Shown here: piece by piece, positions 17,763 to 25,988 of the stretch
How the letters are laid out: each line of letters starts with the position of its first letter
How positions within the stretch are numbered: position 1 is the stretch's first letter
NCBI GenBank assembly: GCA_000432835.1
Contig: FR890375.1
Location: forward strand, 346,632-410,631
Reading direction: 5' to 3'
DNA from: Clostridium sp. CAG:417
GTDB lineage: Bacteria > Bacillota_I > Bacilli_A > RF39 > UBA660
DNA: 64,000 nucleotides
Notes under the pieces: model-generated
The model's input: the letters and a program-made list of their open reading frames with translations, nothing else
What the model was told of the DNA's origin: nothing
Database searches by the model: none
Program-made: the position numbers and the translations under genes

Positions 17763-19865
17763 ATGAAGGATAAAATAGTTGGTATTTTAAAAGACTCTGA
17801 CAAGGCACTTACAATTTATGATTTGGAAGATAAATTACATTTATTAGATGTTGATGAGTTGCAAGAATTACAAACATGTTTATCAGAATTAGAAAAAGAT
17901 GCGGTTATATATCATTCTAATAAAGATAAGTATATGATGCTTGAAGATAGTCATTTAAAACGTGGTATTATGCGAGCTAATAAAAAGGGATTTGGATTTG
18001 TAGATATTGATGATTCTGATGTTGATGTTTATATTAGTGAAGACCATATGAATGGCGCTTTACATGATGATATAGTATTAGTAGAAATAACTAGCAAGAA
18101 GGGTATCGATAGATTAGAAGGTCGTGTAGTAAAAATTATAAATAGAGAAAAAGATACTTATGTTGGTGAGATTAATTTTGAAGGGGATACTGGTATTGTT
18201 AGTTTAGATGATAACAAACTAAAAATAAAAGTGCAAATTCCACGTGATAAATCAATGAATGCAGTTGATGGACATAAAGTAGTTGTTCGTTTAGGTAAAC
18301 GTATAGATAATAGTAGATTTATGGGAGAAGTTGTTGAAATAATAGGACATAAAAATGATCCAGGTATTGATATTTTATCTATAGTAAAAAAATATAATAT
18401 TGAAACAGATTTTCCAGATGACGTAAAGGAACAATTAAAAAATATTCCTTCTGAAGTAAGTGAAGAAGAATGTAAAAACAGGAGAGATTTACGTAATGAA
18501 ATGATATTTACAATTGATGGAGATGATACTAAAGATATTGATGATGCTGTATCTATCCATAGAAAACCTAATGGTAATTATGTATTAGGTGTTCATATTG
18601 CAGATGTTAGTTATTATGTTAAAGAAGGAAGTCCACTAGATAATGATGCAATGGAGAGGGGAACATCTGTATACTTAGTTGATAGAGTAATACCAATGCT
18701 ACCTCATGAGTTATCTAATGGTATTTGTTCACTTAATCCTAATGTTTCACGACTTGCCATTTCATGTGTAATGGAGTTTGATAGTCATGGTAAACAAATA
18801 GATTATGAAATATTTGAAAGTGTAATAAAATCTAGAATCCAAATGACTTATAAGAAAGTTAATAGTATTCTTGAAAAAAATATAGTTCCTGAAGGATATG
18901 AGGAATATGCTGATTCTTTACGTATGATGGCTGATTTAGCGGAAATTTTACGAAAAGCTAAAGAAAATAGAGGATATATCGATTTTGAAGTAGATGAAGC
19001 TAAAATTCTTGTTAATGAAAAATGTGAACCAACTGAAATTGTATTAAGAGATAGAGGAGTTGGGGAAAATTTAATAGAAGATTTTATGATTGCCGCTAAT
19101 GAATGTGTAGCTACTCATATTTATTTTATGAATTTACCATTTATTTATCGTGTTCATGAAGTACCAAAAGAAGAAAAAATACGTAGTTTCTTAGGATTTA
19201 TAGGAGGTCTTGGATATCAAATTAATGGTAATTTGAAGGATAATAATCCTAAATCTATTCAAAGATTAATAAAGTTTTTGGAAGATAAAAAGGAATTCAA
19301 GATTTTATCTAAATTATTACTTCGTAGTATGCAGAAAGCAGTTTATAAACCAGTTAATTTAGGTCACTTTGGTTTAGCTAGTAAATGTTATACACACTTT
19401 ACTTCTCCTATTAGAAGATATCCTGATACTACTGTTCATAGACTACTTAGAACTTATTTATTTCAACATAAATTAGACGATAATACTATTTCCCATTGGG
19501 AAGATAAATTAGTATATGTTGCTGATCATTCATCTGCTAAAGAAAGATCAAGTATTGATTGTGAAAGAGAAGTAGAAGATATGAAGATGGCTCAATATAT
19601 GGAAGGGCATATAGGCGAAGAATTTGAAGGTATGATTTCTTCTGTTATGAGTTTTGGAATATTTGTTGAACTAGATAATTTAATAGAGGGACTAGTATCT
19701 ATAAAAGATATGAAAGGTTTCTTTAATTATGATGAAGATAGAATGACTTTAACTAATGAAAAGAGTCATGTAAAATATACAATCGGTGAAAGAATAAAGG
19801 TAAGAGTAATTAGAGCTTCTAAGGAGGCTAAAACTATTGATTTTGAAATAGTAAAGAAGGTATAA
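17763..19865 (+). CDS. rnr: Ribonuclease R (copy 1)
   Basis: 700 residues, AGAAGGTGAG upstream. Order: N-terminal winged helix (about 1-65), cold-shock domains (GIMRANKKGFGFVDIDD), the RNB catalytic domain with the Asp cluster TIDGDDTKDIDDAVS, HFTSPIRRYPDTTVHR, and a C-terminal S1 domain (EFEGMISSVMSFGIFVEL). It degrades structured RNA 3' to 5' and acts with tmRNA-SmpB in trans-translation, which suits its place upstream of smpB and ssrA. A second, divergent copy lies at 32700. Followed 3 nt later by capA. Confidence 0.95.
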   Translation: MKDKIVGILKDSDKALTIYDLEDKLHLLDVDELQELQTCLSELEKDAVIYHSNKDKYMMLEDSHLKRGIMRANKKGFGFVDIDDSDVDVYISEDHMNGALHDDIVLVEITSKKGIDRLEGRVVKIINREKDTYVGEINFEGDTGIVSLDDNKLKIKVQIPRDKSMNAVDGHKVVVRLGKRIDNSRFMGEVVEIIGHKNDPGIDILSIVKKYNIETDFPDDVKEQLKNIPSEVSEEECKNRRDLRNEMIFTIDGDDTKDIDDAVSIHRKPNGNYVLGVHIADVSYYVKEGSPLDNDAMERGTSVYLVDRVIPMLPHELSNGICSLNPNVSRLAISCVMEFDSHGKQIDYEIFESVIKSRIQMTYKKVNSILEKNIVPEGYEEYADSLRMMADLAEILRKAKENRGYIDFEVDEAKILVNEKCEPTEIVLRDRGVGENLIEDFMIAANECVATHIYFMNLPFIYRVHEVPKEEKIRSFLGFIGGLGYQINGNLKDNNPKSIQRLIKFLEDKKEFKILSKLLLRSMQKAVYKPVNLGHFGLASKCYTHFTSPIRRYPDTTVHRLLRTYLFQHKLDDNTISHWEDKLVYVADHSSAKERSSIDCEREVEDMKMAQYMEGHIGEEFEGMISSVMSFGIFVELDNLIEGLVSIKDMKGFFNYDEDRMTLTNEKSHVKYTIGERIKVRVIRASKEAKTIDFEIVKKV

Positions 19866-19868
19866 GTA

Positions 19869-21095
19869 ATGGCTAGTAAAGAAGTAAAAAAGAAAGTAAA
19901 ATTAAAGCGGACCATAAAAGTTATATTGATTTTATCCATGTTGTTGATAGTTTCCGGTGTTGGTTTACAGGCTTTTAATTTCTATCAGGTGCATCAAGAT
20001 AAGGTTAAGGATGAAAGAGAAAAACAATTCCAGGAGCAGAAGAGACAAAAGGAAGAAGAAAAGAAAAATGCTCATAAAGAATATAATCTATCTATGGTTA
20101 TGGTAGGAGATGCCTTAATTCACAGTGCCATATATTATGATGCAAAACTAAAAACGGGTGGTTATGATTTTAAACCAATGTTACAATATATTAAACCTAT
20201 TGTACAAAACTATGATTTAAAGTATTACAATCAAGAAACTATTTTAGGTGGAAGTGAACTTGGACTTTCTAATTATCCAAGATTTAATTCTCCATATGAG
20301 GTGGGAGATGCTTTTATAGATGCTGGCTTTAATTTAGTATCTCTTGCTACTAACCACACTATGGATAAAAATGAGCAAGGAGTAATAAATTCTAAGAAGT
20401 ATTGGAGTACAAAGACTAATGTGTTAACGGCAGGTTCTTATACCTCATTTGAAGATAGAGATACTGTTAGAATTTTAGAAAAAAATGGAATTAAGTATGC
20501 CTTTTTCTCTTATACTATGTGGAATAATGGATTAGCTACGCCTAAGGGAAAAGAATATTTAAATAATGAATATACTCCTGAGTTAGCAAAAGCTGATATA
20601 GAGCGAGTAAAAGGAAAGTGTGATTTAATAATAGTTGCTATGCACTGGGGAACAGAGTATTCTATGGGAGTTAGCGATAAACAAGAAGAAGTTGCTAATT
20701 ATTTGTCTTCCTTAGGAGTAAATATCATAATTGGTGCTCATCCTCACGTTGTGGAACCAATTGAATATATTAATAATGGTAAAACTTTGGTTATTTATTC
20801 TTTAGGTAATTTTATATCAGATCAAGTTGGTATAGAAAGACTTACTGGATTAATGGTGACTCTTAATGTTAAAAAAGTAGTAGAAAAACAAATTTCCACA
20901 GTTACTGTGGAAAATGTAAAAGGTTCTTTATTGTATACTAAATCTAATAGTTATACTCCTAGAAATTTTAGGGTTTATCCATATAGTCAACTTAATTCAA
21001 CAATTTTACCTAATTATAAAAGTTATTATGAGAAATATAAGGCTGTTGTGACTTCAAGATATCCTAATTTACAATTTGATGAAGTTAGTGGGTGA
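19869..21095 (+). CDS. CapA-family membrane-anchored metallophosphatase-like protein
   Basis: 408 residues. A basic N-terminus, one membrane helix (about 18-38) and a charged coiled stretch precede a CapA/PgsA domain: MVMVGDALIHSAIYYD, QETILGG, LATNHTMDKNEQG, AMHWGTEYSMGVS, IGAHPHVVEPIEYI and YSLGNFISDQ are the hallmark metal- and phosphate-binding motifs. CapA relatives take part in poly-gamma-glutamate capsule export in some Bacilli, but many are orphan cell-surface proteins; no cap operon is visible, so the substrate is unknown. It shares an operon with rnr and smpB and its stop lies just before the smpB start. Confidence 0.85.
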   Translation: MASKEVKKKVKLKRTIKVILILSMLLIVSGVGLQAFNFYQVHQDKVKDEREKQFQEQKRQKEEEKKNAHKEYNLSMVMVGDALIHSAIYYDAKLKTGGYDFKPMLQYIKPIVQNYDLKYYNQETILGGSELGLSNYPRFNSPYEVGDAFIDAGFNLVSLATNHTMDKNEQGVINSKKYWSTKTNVLTAGSYTSFEDRDTVRILEKNGIKYAFFSYTMWNNGLATPKGKEYLNNEYTPELAKADIERVKGKCDLIIVAMHWGTEYSMGVSDKQEEVANYLSSLGVNIIIGAHPHVVEPIEYINNGKTLVIYSLGNFISDQVGIERLTGLMVTLNVKKVVEKQISTVTVENVKGSLLYTKSNSYTPRNFRVYPYSQLNSTILPNYKSYYEKYKAVVTSRYPNLQFDEVSG

Positions 21096-21100
21096 TAGAG

Positions 21101-21541
21101 ATGGAAATAGAAAATAGACAAGCTAAACATAATTATTTTATAGAGGACACTTATGAATGTGGTATTGTGTTAAAGGGTACTGAAATTAAATCAATACGTG
21201 CTGGTAAGTGTAATTTACGTGATAGTTATGGAATTATAAAAGCAAATGAGATATTTGTATTAAATATGTTTATTTCTCCATATAAAGAGGCCAGTATTTA
21301 TAATGAAAGTGAAACCCGTACTAGGAAATTGTTATTACATAAAAAAGAAATTAAAAAAATTGCTCAGGATGTAGAACAAAAAGGTCTTACATTAATTCCT
21401 CTAAAACTATATTTTAAAGGGGATAAAATTAAACTTTTGTTGGGCATTTGTAGAGGCAAAAAGAATTACGATAAAAGGGAAAGCCTAAAGAGAAAAGATG
21501 AACAACGTCAAATTGAAAAAGCTATTAAATATAAGTATTAG
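21101..21541 (+). CDS. smpB: SsrA-binding protein
   Basis: 146 residues if the ATG after GGTGATAGAG is used (MEIENRQAKHNYFIEDTYECGIVLKGTE); a GTG 9 nt upstream overlaps the capA stop and is less likely. Typical SmpB features are GIVLKGTEIKSIRAGKCNLRDSY, the LLLHKKEI strand and a basic tail ending KRESLKRKDEQRQIEKAIKYKY that enters the ribosomal mRNA channel. It binds the tmRNA encoded 480 nt downstream. Its last 44 nt overlap the next gene. Confidence 0.95.
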   Translation: MEIENRQAKHNYFIEDTYECGIVLKGTEIKSIRAGKCNLRDSYGIIKANEIFVLNMFISPYKEASIYNESETRTRKLLLHKKEIKKIAQDVEQKGLTLIPLKLYFKGDKIKLLLGICRGKKNYDKRESLKRKDEQRQIEKAIKYKY

Positions 21542-21965
21542 AATATGTATTGTGTTCCTGTTATGTTTTTGTATTGCCTGTTCTAAGCAAGGTCTAAATA
21601 GGAAAATATTCACAGATATTGTGGAAAAAAATGATTTTGTAGTAACAGATATTTCTGCTTCTGGGGATAAGTCTGAGTTAACTTTATTAGCTGTGGGAAA
21701 TCATTATCAAATATATTATTATGAATTTGCTAATAAAAATGCAGCTGAAAAACAATATAAGTTATTAAAAAATTCTTATACTAACAATAAAGGCAATTTA
21801 AATGATACAGAAAAATCTAAAAATGGGTATAAATATTATAAGGTTTTTAATGATAATATTTACAGTGTTGTATATATTTCAAATAATAGTTGTGTTTTTA
21901 TTAGTTCAACTGTTAATTATCGTAATGAGATTGATGGTTTATTGAAAAAATTAGGATTAAATTAG
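21498..21965 (+). CDS. Putative lipoprotein of unknown function
   Basis: 155 residues, starting inside the 3' end of smpB in another frame with AAAGAGAAAAG upstream. A short basic start (MNNVKLKKLLN), hydrophobic segment and CFCIACSK give a lipobox-like cleavage site at the Cys of IAC. The mature part is mostly polar with a pattern of strands and no motif I recognise. It sits between smpB and the ssrA promoter. Confidence 0.7.
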   Translation: MNNVKLKKLLNISIRICIVFLLCFCIACSKQGLNRKIFTDIVEKNDFVVTDISASGDKSELTLLAVGNHYQIYYYEFANKNAAEKQYKLLKNSYTNNKGNLNDTEKSKNGYKYYKVFNDNIYSVVYISNNSCVFISSTVNYRNEIDGLLKKLGLN

Positions 21966-21981
21966 TAAAATATTCCAAGTA

Positions 21982-22010
21982 TTTACTTTTTAATTCTTTT
22001 TTTGTATAAT
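21982..22010 (+). promoter_or_regulatory. ssrA promoter
   Basis: TTTACT, 17 nt, TATAAT; the mature tmRNA 5' end lies 9 nt downstream, so little or no 5' processing would be needed. Confidence 0.85.
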
Positions 22011-22018
22011 TAGTGCAT

Positions 22019-22395
22019 GGGGATGTAATGGTTTCGACGGAATTGTTTTCGCATGGATGGCAAGTCGATTGTTCACGTTACGAACACAAAAAAATAAATG
22101 CAAATAAAATTAAAAATGCTTTTGCAAACTTATTTGGTGGAAACCAAGAGTTAGCATTCGCCTAATAAATAAAAAGGTAAGCGTCTCTTCTATTTGTACC
22201 TAGGTAATAGAAAGAGATTCATTTTATAGGTTATGGTTATTTTTTGTCTAGGAAATAACAAGAAATTTTAGACTGGTACATTTATTTTGTCGTTAACTAC
22301 TTGATAGGTGTATAAGATTATTTAGTTAACTAAACTTGTAGAGGTTTATGTAGAGGCTTTTTCGGACAGGAGTTCGATTCTCCTCATCTCCACCA
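22019..22395 (+). ncRNA. ssrA: Transfer-messenger RNA (tmRNA)
   Basis: The 5' end GGGGATGTAATGGTTTCGAC and the 3' end GGAGTTCGATTCTCCTCATC-TCCACCA form the tRNA-like domain; the acceptor stem pairs GGGGATG with CATCTCC (one G-U) and CCA is encoded. The tag frame runs from a GCA resume codon at 22100 to tandem TAA codons at 22163-22168: 21 residues beginning ANKIKNAFAN and ending NQELAFA. It rescues stalled ribosomes with SmpB and tags products for proteolysis. Its 3' end is a common integration site, and foreign-looking DNA follows. Confidence 0.97.
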
Positions 22396-22434
22396 TTGAC
22401 GAATCTGTTCGAACCATTCGAACTTTGAATATAT

Positions 22435-22463
22435 TTTCAGTCTGAAATATGACTGATTTTTTA
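22435..22463 (+). terminator. ssrA terminator
   Basis: TCAGTC/GACTGA stem, 8-nt loop, then six T. Between CCA and this terminator is another inverted repeat, GTTCGAA-CCA-TTCGAAC (22407-22423), which also occurs in variant form behind tRNA-Thr and at 45761. Confidence 0.8.
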
Positions 22464-22476
22464 TACAATAAAAAAT

Positions 22477-22545
22477 CCCCACTGGTAATTTTGATGTTTA
22501 CGTCAAAATACCTAGGGGGTTAACTATTTTGTCATAACAAAATAG
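22477..22545 (+). other. Two-hairpin structured element, copy 1 (candidate relict oriT or RNA element)
   Basis: First hairpin: CCCC, 3-nt internal loop ACT, GGT, a bulged A, ATTTTGA, loop TGTTTACG, then TCAAAAT, ACC, TAG, GGGG. Second hairpin: CTATTTTG, loop TCATAA, CAAAATAG. The same architecture is found at 37560-37626, upstream of the relaxase gene, with compensatory changes (GGT/ACC against GGA/TCC). It lies 38 nt upstream of the next start codon. Confidence 0.55.
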
Positions 22546-22582
22546 AAAAATATGTAGTACAATCTTATCAAGAGGTGATTGT

Positions 22583-23227
22583 GTGAAACTATCTGAAATA
22601 ACTAAAGAAATATTAACTGATGATGACATTCAAAAAATAGTATACGAAAATGTTGATGATAATGGAAAAAGTTCTATTTATGTTTTGGTTTTTGGCAACA
22701 GTATGTTAATAAACGAAAGAGTTAGCACTGCTGTTGATGCATATAAAAACAATAGAATTAAAAAAATCATATTTAGTGGTGGTAATAATGGAATTAGTAA
22801 TCAAGACAATGATGTGATTCCAGAAGCAATAAAAATGAAAGAATTAGCTATTGAATTAGGTGTAAGCGAAGAAGATATTTTAGTTGATGATACATCTAGT
22901 AATAGCTTTGAAAATGTAGAAAATTCATTTAATTTAATTTGCAATGAAAATATTTCTTCAATTGCGATTATTACAAGTGAATTTCATCTAAAAAGATGTA
23001 TGGCAATTATAAAACAAAAATTTCCTAATTTAGAAGTTATATTGATTTCGTCTAAAGATGGTTTTTCAGATGGTAATAATTGGTTTCTGTCTGACAATAC
23101 ATGGAATTCAGGAAGAAGTTTAGCAACATATGAAGCAAATCTTTTAATACGATATGCAAAAGAAAATAAAATCGCTGATATAGATATTTTAAATTTTAAA
23201 AATGAAGAACAAAAACTAACAAAATAA
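22583..23227 (+). CDS. YdcF/DUF218-family protein
   Basis: 214 residues from a GTG preceded by AGAGGTGATT. It contains LVFGNSMLINERVSTAVDAY, KKIIFSGGNNG, EAIKMKELAIELGVSEEDIL, DDTSSNSFENVENSF and IAIITSEFHLKRCMAI, the standard sequence of DUF218 (YdcF/SanA) domains with the G-G-N and T-S-x-(F/Y)-H-x-x-R-x motifs. No signal peptide or membrane helix, unlike SanA, so it is probably cytoplasmic; YdcF of E. coli binds SAM but the reaction is unknown. It sits in the small island between ssrA and the tRNA-end-like remnant at 23254, suggesting it arrived by integration at ssrA. Confidence 0.8.
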   Translation: MKLSEITKEILTDDDIQKIVYENVDDNGKSSIYVLVFGNSMLINERVSTAVDAYKNNRIKKIIFSGGNNGISNQDNDVIPEAIKMKELAIELGVSEEDILVDDTSSNSFENVENSFNLICNENISSIAIITSEFHLKRCMAIIKQKFPNLEVILISSKDGFSDGNNWFLSDNTWNSGRSLATYEANLLIRYAKENKIADIDILNFKNEEQKLTK

Positions 23228-23253
23228 TGTTAACGAAAGTTGTAGACGTCTAC

Positions 23254-23270
23254 TTCATCGGCACCATATA
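23254..23270 (+). repeat. Decayed tRNA/tmRNA 3'-end-like sequence (possible att remnant)
   Basis: TTCATCGGCACCATATA. It resembles the ssrA end CTCATCTCCACCATTGA and shares TCGGCACCATA with the tRNA-Thr end at 34943. No tRNA fold can be built upstream. It is best read as the far attachment site of an element that integrated at ssrA or a tRNA gene. A terminator-like CAATTCTAGAAATGGAATTG follows. Confidence 0.4.
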
Positions 23271-23364
23271 GAAATTAGATTGGATGCGTGTTCAATTTAA
23301 ATAGATATCAATTCTAGAAATGGAATTGATTTTTAATTATTAAGTAAATACATTATTATAGTGA

Positions 23365-23392
23365 TTGATTTTTTAGATAAATGTGTTAAAAT
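23365..23392 (+). promoter_or_regulatory. Promoter of the 23468 gene
   Basis: TTGATT, 16 nt, TAAAAT, about 70 nt upstream of the start codon. Confidence 0.55.
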
Positions 23393-23467
23393 AGTTGGTA
23401 CTCAAGAAGTATTATGTGTGGTTGACAGAAAGATAAAGCTTATAAATTATTAATTAGGGGGAAATTT

Positions 23468-24127
23468 ATGAGAAATCTGAGAGAGTATAATGAAGATATA
23501 TTAGATACCTATTATAAATTAGATAATTATAATGATTTGGCTATGCCATTGTTAGTTTCTTCTAAAAATGACTACTTCAACTCTTTTGAACGAAAGATTT
23601 TATATATTGGTCAGGAAACTAATAGTTGGTTAAATTATGATGGGGAGAATAAATCATTCTGTGTAGATGATGTTGAACAGGCATATTTAAATTTTTTAAG
23701 TATGGGTGCTAATAATAAAGAATTTTGGACTTTTATTAGAAATTGTTTGGAAATATCAAAAGAAAAATTATTAACTAATGTTATTTGGAATAATACTGTT
23801 ATTTGTGGTAAAAGAATGGGAATAGGTTTTCCACAAATGAATGAAAAGTTAGAGAAAATAAGTACTCAGTATTTAATTTACTTATACGAATATTTTAAAC
23901 CAGAATACACAATATTTGTTAATGGTCCATCAAATCCATACTATAATATAACACAAGAAGTATTAAAGAATATTAATTCATATTTGTGTAATATGTGGCC
24001 AACAGGGAAGAATCCTATATTATACGATTGTGATAAAAAGATAATATGGACGTATCATCCTAATTATTTGAATAGATCACATTTAAAAGAGGAATCTTTA
24101 AATAAAATAAAAAAGATAGTACGCTAA
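23468..24127 (+). CDS. Putative uracil-DNA-glycosylase-fold protein
   Basis: 219 residues; TTAGGGGGAAATTT supplies the ribosome binding site. ILYIGQETNSWLNYDG resembles motif 1 of the UDG superfamily (strand then G-Q-x-x-x-x-x-W) and the C-terminal IIWTYHPNYLNRSHLKEESL resembles the motif with His-Pro and a small/leucine residue before an arginine. The central part holds a hydrophobic strand, YTIFVNGPSNPYYN. Whether it is a glycosylase or a UDG-fold protein with another role cannot be decided. It follows the ssrA island and ends at a terminator shared with the opposite gene. Confidence 0.45.
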   Translation: MRNLREYNEDILDTYYKLDNYNDLAMPLLVSSKNDYFNSFERKILYIGQETNSWLNYDGENKSFCVDDVEQAYLNFLSMGANNKEFWTFIRNCLEISKEKLLTNVIWNNTVICGKRMGIGFPQMNEKLEKISTQYLIYLYEYFKPEYTIFVNGPSNPYYNITQEVLKNINSYLCNMWPTGKNPILYDCDKKIIWTYHPNYLNRSHLKEESLNKIKKIVR

Positions 24128-24167
24128 AAAGATGCTAAATATGAAATTTAACATCTTTTATTTTTTG
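24126..24167. terminator. Bidirectional terminator
   Basis: AAAAGATG-C-TAAAT pairs with ATTTA-A-CATCTTTT; A-rich on one side and TTATTTTTT on the other. It separates the convergent genes ending at 24127 and 24158. Confidence 0.85.
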
Positions 24168-25510
24168 GAATACTCTACAATATTAAACCATGTGACTGGA
24201 TCAATGACACCAGTTGGTTCTATATTATTAAGAGACTGTATTTTCATTACTGATCTTTCCATAATATCATCAAAAATACCGCTTACTCTCACTCCAGGTA
24301 TATTACCAAATTTCCTGCATATCTTTAATAAGAAATTTTGTATTATTCTTACATCATCTCCGGTCATACCTAAGGCAAGGATACGGCCTTGAAAGAATTC
24401 GTCTGAATATTGAGCATATTCTTCAGGAATACTTTTAATAATATCTTCATATACTTCTACTATTTTATTCCACGTAGTAGCGTCTACTTCACCTGTGGCA
24501 GGCAGATTATATTTGTTTTGAAAATTAATTACCATTGTTTTGGTATTGTCGTTATAAACACTATTTAATTTTAAACTAGGTAAGTCTGGATCAAAGAAAG
24601 CAATTGATGATAGAACATAATGTAGAACTTGAACTCCTATTCCAACATCAGAATAACTTAATTTGTTACCATAATCAAAGATTTCTTCTTCTTCTACTAT
24701 TCCTTCTGAGTAAATATCATTTACTCTTTTAACAGCATTATAAATATATTTAATTTTGTACCAAGTTGAATAATCTACAATTCCTGTAGGATTTAAGTTG
24801 AATATTTTTTGAAATTCTTTTACAGCGTCTTCAGTATATTTTCCAAAAACACCATTTATTCTTGGAATTTTTGGAATAGCAGGATAGTTATTAGAGATTC
24901 TATTTAATTCTCTTTGAATTACTCTGACTTTGTCACCAGCATTTCCAAGTTCTATAGGATAACCAGGGTAGGTACCAATGAGTTCTCCAGTAGGTGCATT
25001 TTCAAATATTCTGATATCATTTCCATAATAGTATTTTAATATGTCTAATGGTGTTTTATTTTGTTTTGCAAGATCTACGCTTCCCCATTGTGATAGACCA
25101 TTACATTTTGTATTTCTACCATCACAATATATAGCATTAAGTGGTTGAATTTGGCCTTCACGATAAATATAATTGTTAAACAATTGGTCTACTTTTTTTG
25201 AAATAGAATCAAAGATTTCTCTATCTTCAATAAATGTTTGGTCATATGCAGGTAAAGATGTTATATCATATGAATATCCTCTACTTGGATACCATTCGTT
25301 ATAAATTCTGTTTAAAGCAAAAGATATTTGAGCTAAAATATTTGCTTCAATGGCGCTATCGGGCCAGGTAGGGTATATTTCACTAGAGGCTACATTTTTT
25401 ATATAATCTATAAATGAGATACTAATATCTTTAGCCGCCTCAGTTGGTGAACCTAAATGTACTACTATTTCAGTAGGAATGGTAGGATAATTAATTATGT
25501 TATGATTCAT
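24158..25510 (-). CDS. SpoIID-like and peptidoglycan-binding repeat protein
   Basis: 450 residues without a signal peptide; GGAGTGATAAA precedes the start. Residues about 1-185 include YPTWPDSAIEANILAQISFALNRI and CNGLSQWGSVDLAKQNKTPLDILKYYYG, the pattern of SpoIID-type domains. Three peptidoglycan-binding type-1 domains follow (about 190-265, 285-355, 380-450), each with the 'V..(I/L)Q..L' and 'F...T..AV..FQ...L..TG.(V/I)D..TW' pattern. Such proteins in Clostridia are spore-surface or cortex related; the absence of an export signal fits deposition from the mother cell. It clusters with a LysM protein and CotF-like genes. Confidence 0.75.
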   Translation of the reverse strand: MNHNIINYPTIPTEIVVHLGSPTEAAKDISISFIDYIKNVASSEIYPTWPDSAIEANILAQISFALNRIYNEWYPSRGYSYDITSLPAYDQTFIEDREIFDSISKKVDQLFNNYIYREGQIQPLNAIYCDGRNTKCNGLSQWGSVDLAKQNKTPLDILKYYYGNDIRIFENAPTGELIGTYPGYPIELGNAGDKVRVIQRELNRISNNYPAIPKIPRINGVFGKYTEDAVKEFQKIFNLNPTGIVDYSTWYKIKYIYNAVKRVNDIYSEGIVEEEEIFDYGNKLSYSDVGIGVQVLHYVLSSIAFFDPDLPSLKLNSVYNDNTKTMVINFQNKYNLPATGEVDATTWNKIVEVYEDIIKSIPEEYAQYSDEFFQGRILALGMTGDDVRIIQNFLLKICRKFGNIPGVRVSGIFDDIMERSVMKIQSLNNIEPTGVIDPVTWFNIVEYSKK

Positions 25511-25524
25511 TTTATCACTCCTTA

Positions 25525-25905
25525 TTAATTTATTGTGGAAAAAGTAATTGGTTGAATTATTTTCATTCCATCAAAAACAGCAATATCATATTTTTTAATG
25601 GCATTTGTTTTGGGATTAGTTGCGGTTATGATATAGGTTGTGTATATGATATCACTTGCTGATTCAATATCTTTTTTCCCTTTTTTAGCTGGTAAATATA
25701 TGTCATCAATGATTCCACTACTATTGGTTTTCCCTGTAAAAAATACAACCTCATCCCCATTTATTTCTTTAGATATTTCTATTTCAATTCCTTCTAGTGG
25801 AAATGCTTGGTTGGCAGCAGAAACTTGTACTTTTACTGTACCAACTCCGTTATTTTCATATGTAAAATCTGGATATTGTTCACTATCAAACATAACTTTT
25901 TTCAT
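25525..25905 (-). CDS. Carboxypeptidase regulatory-like (beta-sandwich) protein
   Basis: 126 residues. VKVQVSAANQAFPLEGIEIEI followed by FFTGKTNSSGIIDDIYLPA has the 'P..G..I.v......v.....T..nG......lp' pattern of carboxypeptidase-regulatory/CnaB-like sandwich domains. No signal peptide. No good ribosome binding site stands before its ATG; instead the start overlaps the stop (ATGA) of a 25-codon ORF that does have an upstream ATG in a plausible context, so translation may be coupled. It lies between the LysM and SpoIID-like genes, 14 nt from the latter, and probably belongs to the same spore-coat-like operon. Confidence 0.6.
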   Translation of the reverse strand: MKKVMFDSEQYPDFTYENNGVGTVKVQVSAANQAFPLEGIEIEISKEINGDEVVFFTGKTNSSGIIDDIYLPAKKGKKDIESASDIIYTTYIITATNPKTNAIKKYDIAVFDGMKIIQPITFSTIN

Positions 25906-25979
25906 TTTACAATTTTTTGATATGATATTTCATATGCTAGAGATAACATATTTAAGAGAAATTCATATCCTCCTTTCAT
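25902..25979 (-). CDS. Candidate small ORF coupled to the next gene (25 aa)
   Basis: ATG to TGA on the minus strand, encoding MKGGYEFLLNMLSLAYEISY followed by QKIVK. It begins 9 nt after the LysM gene stop and its TGA overlaps the ATG of the following gene as ATGA. The ribosome binding site is weak (AGAGAAATAAA). It may only serve translational coupling; a peptide function is unproven. Confidence 0.35.
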   Translation of the reverse strand: MKGGYEFLLNMLSLAYEISYQKIVK

Positions 25980-25988
25980 TTTATTTCT

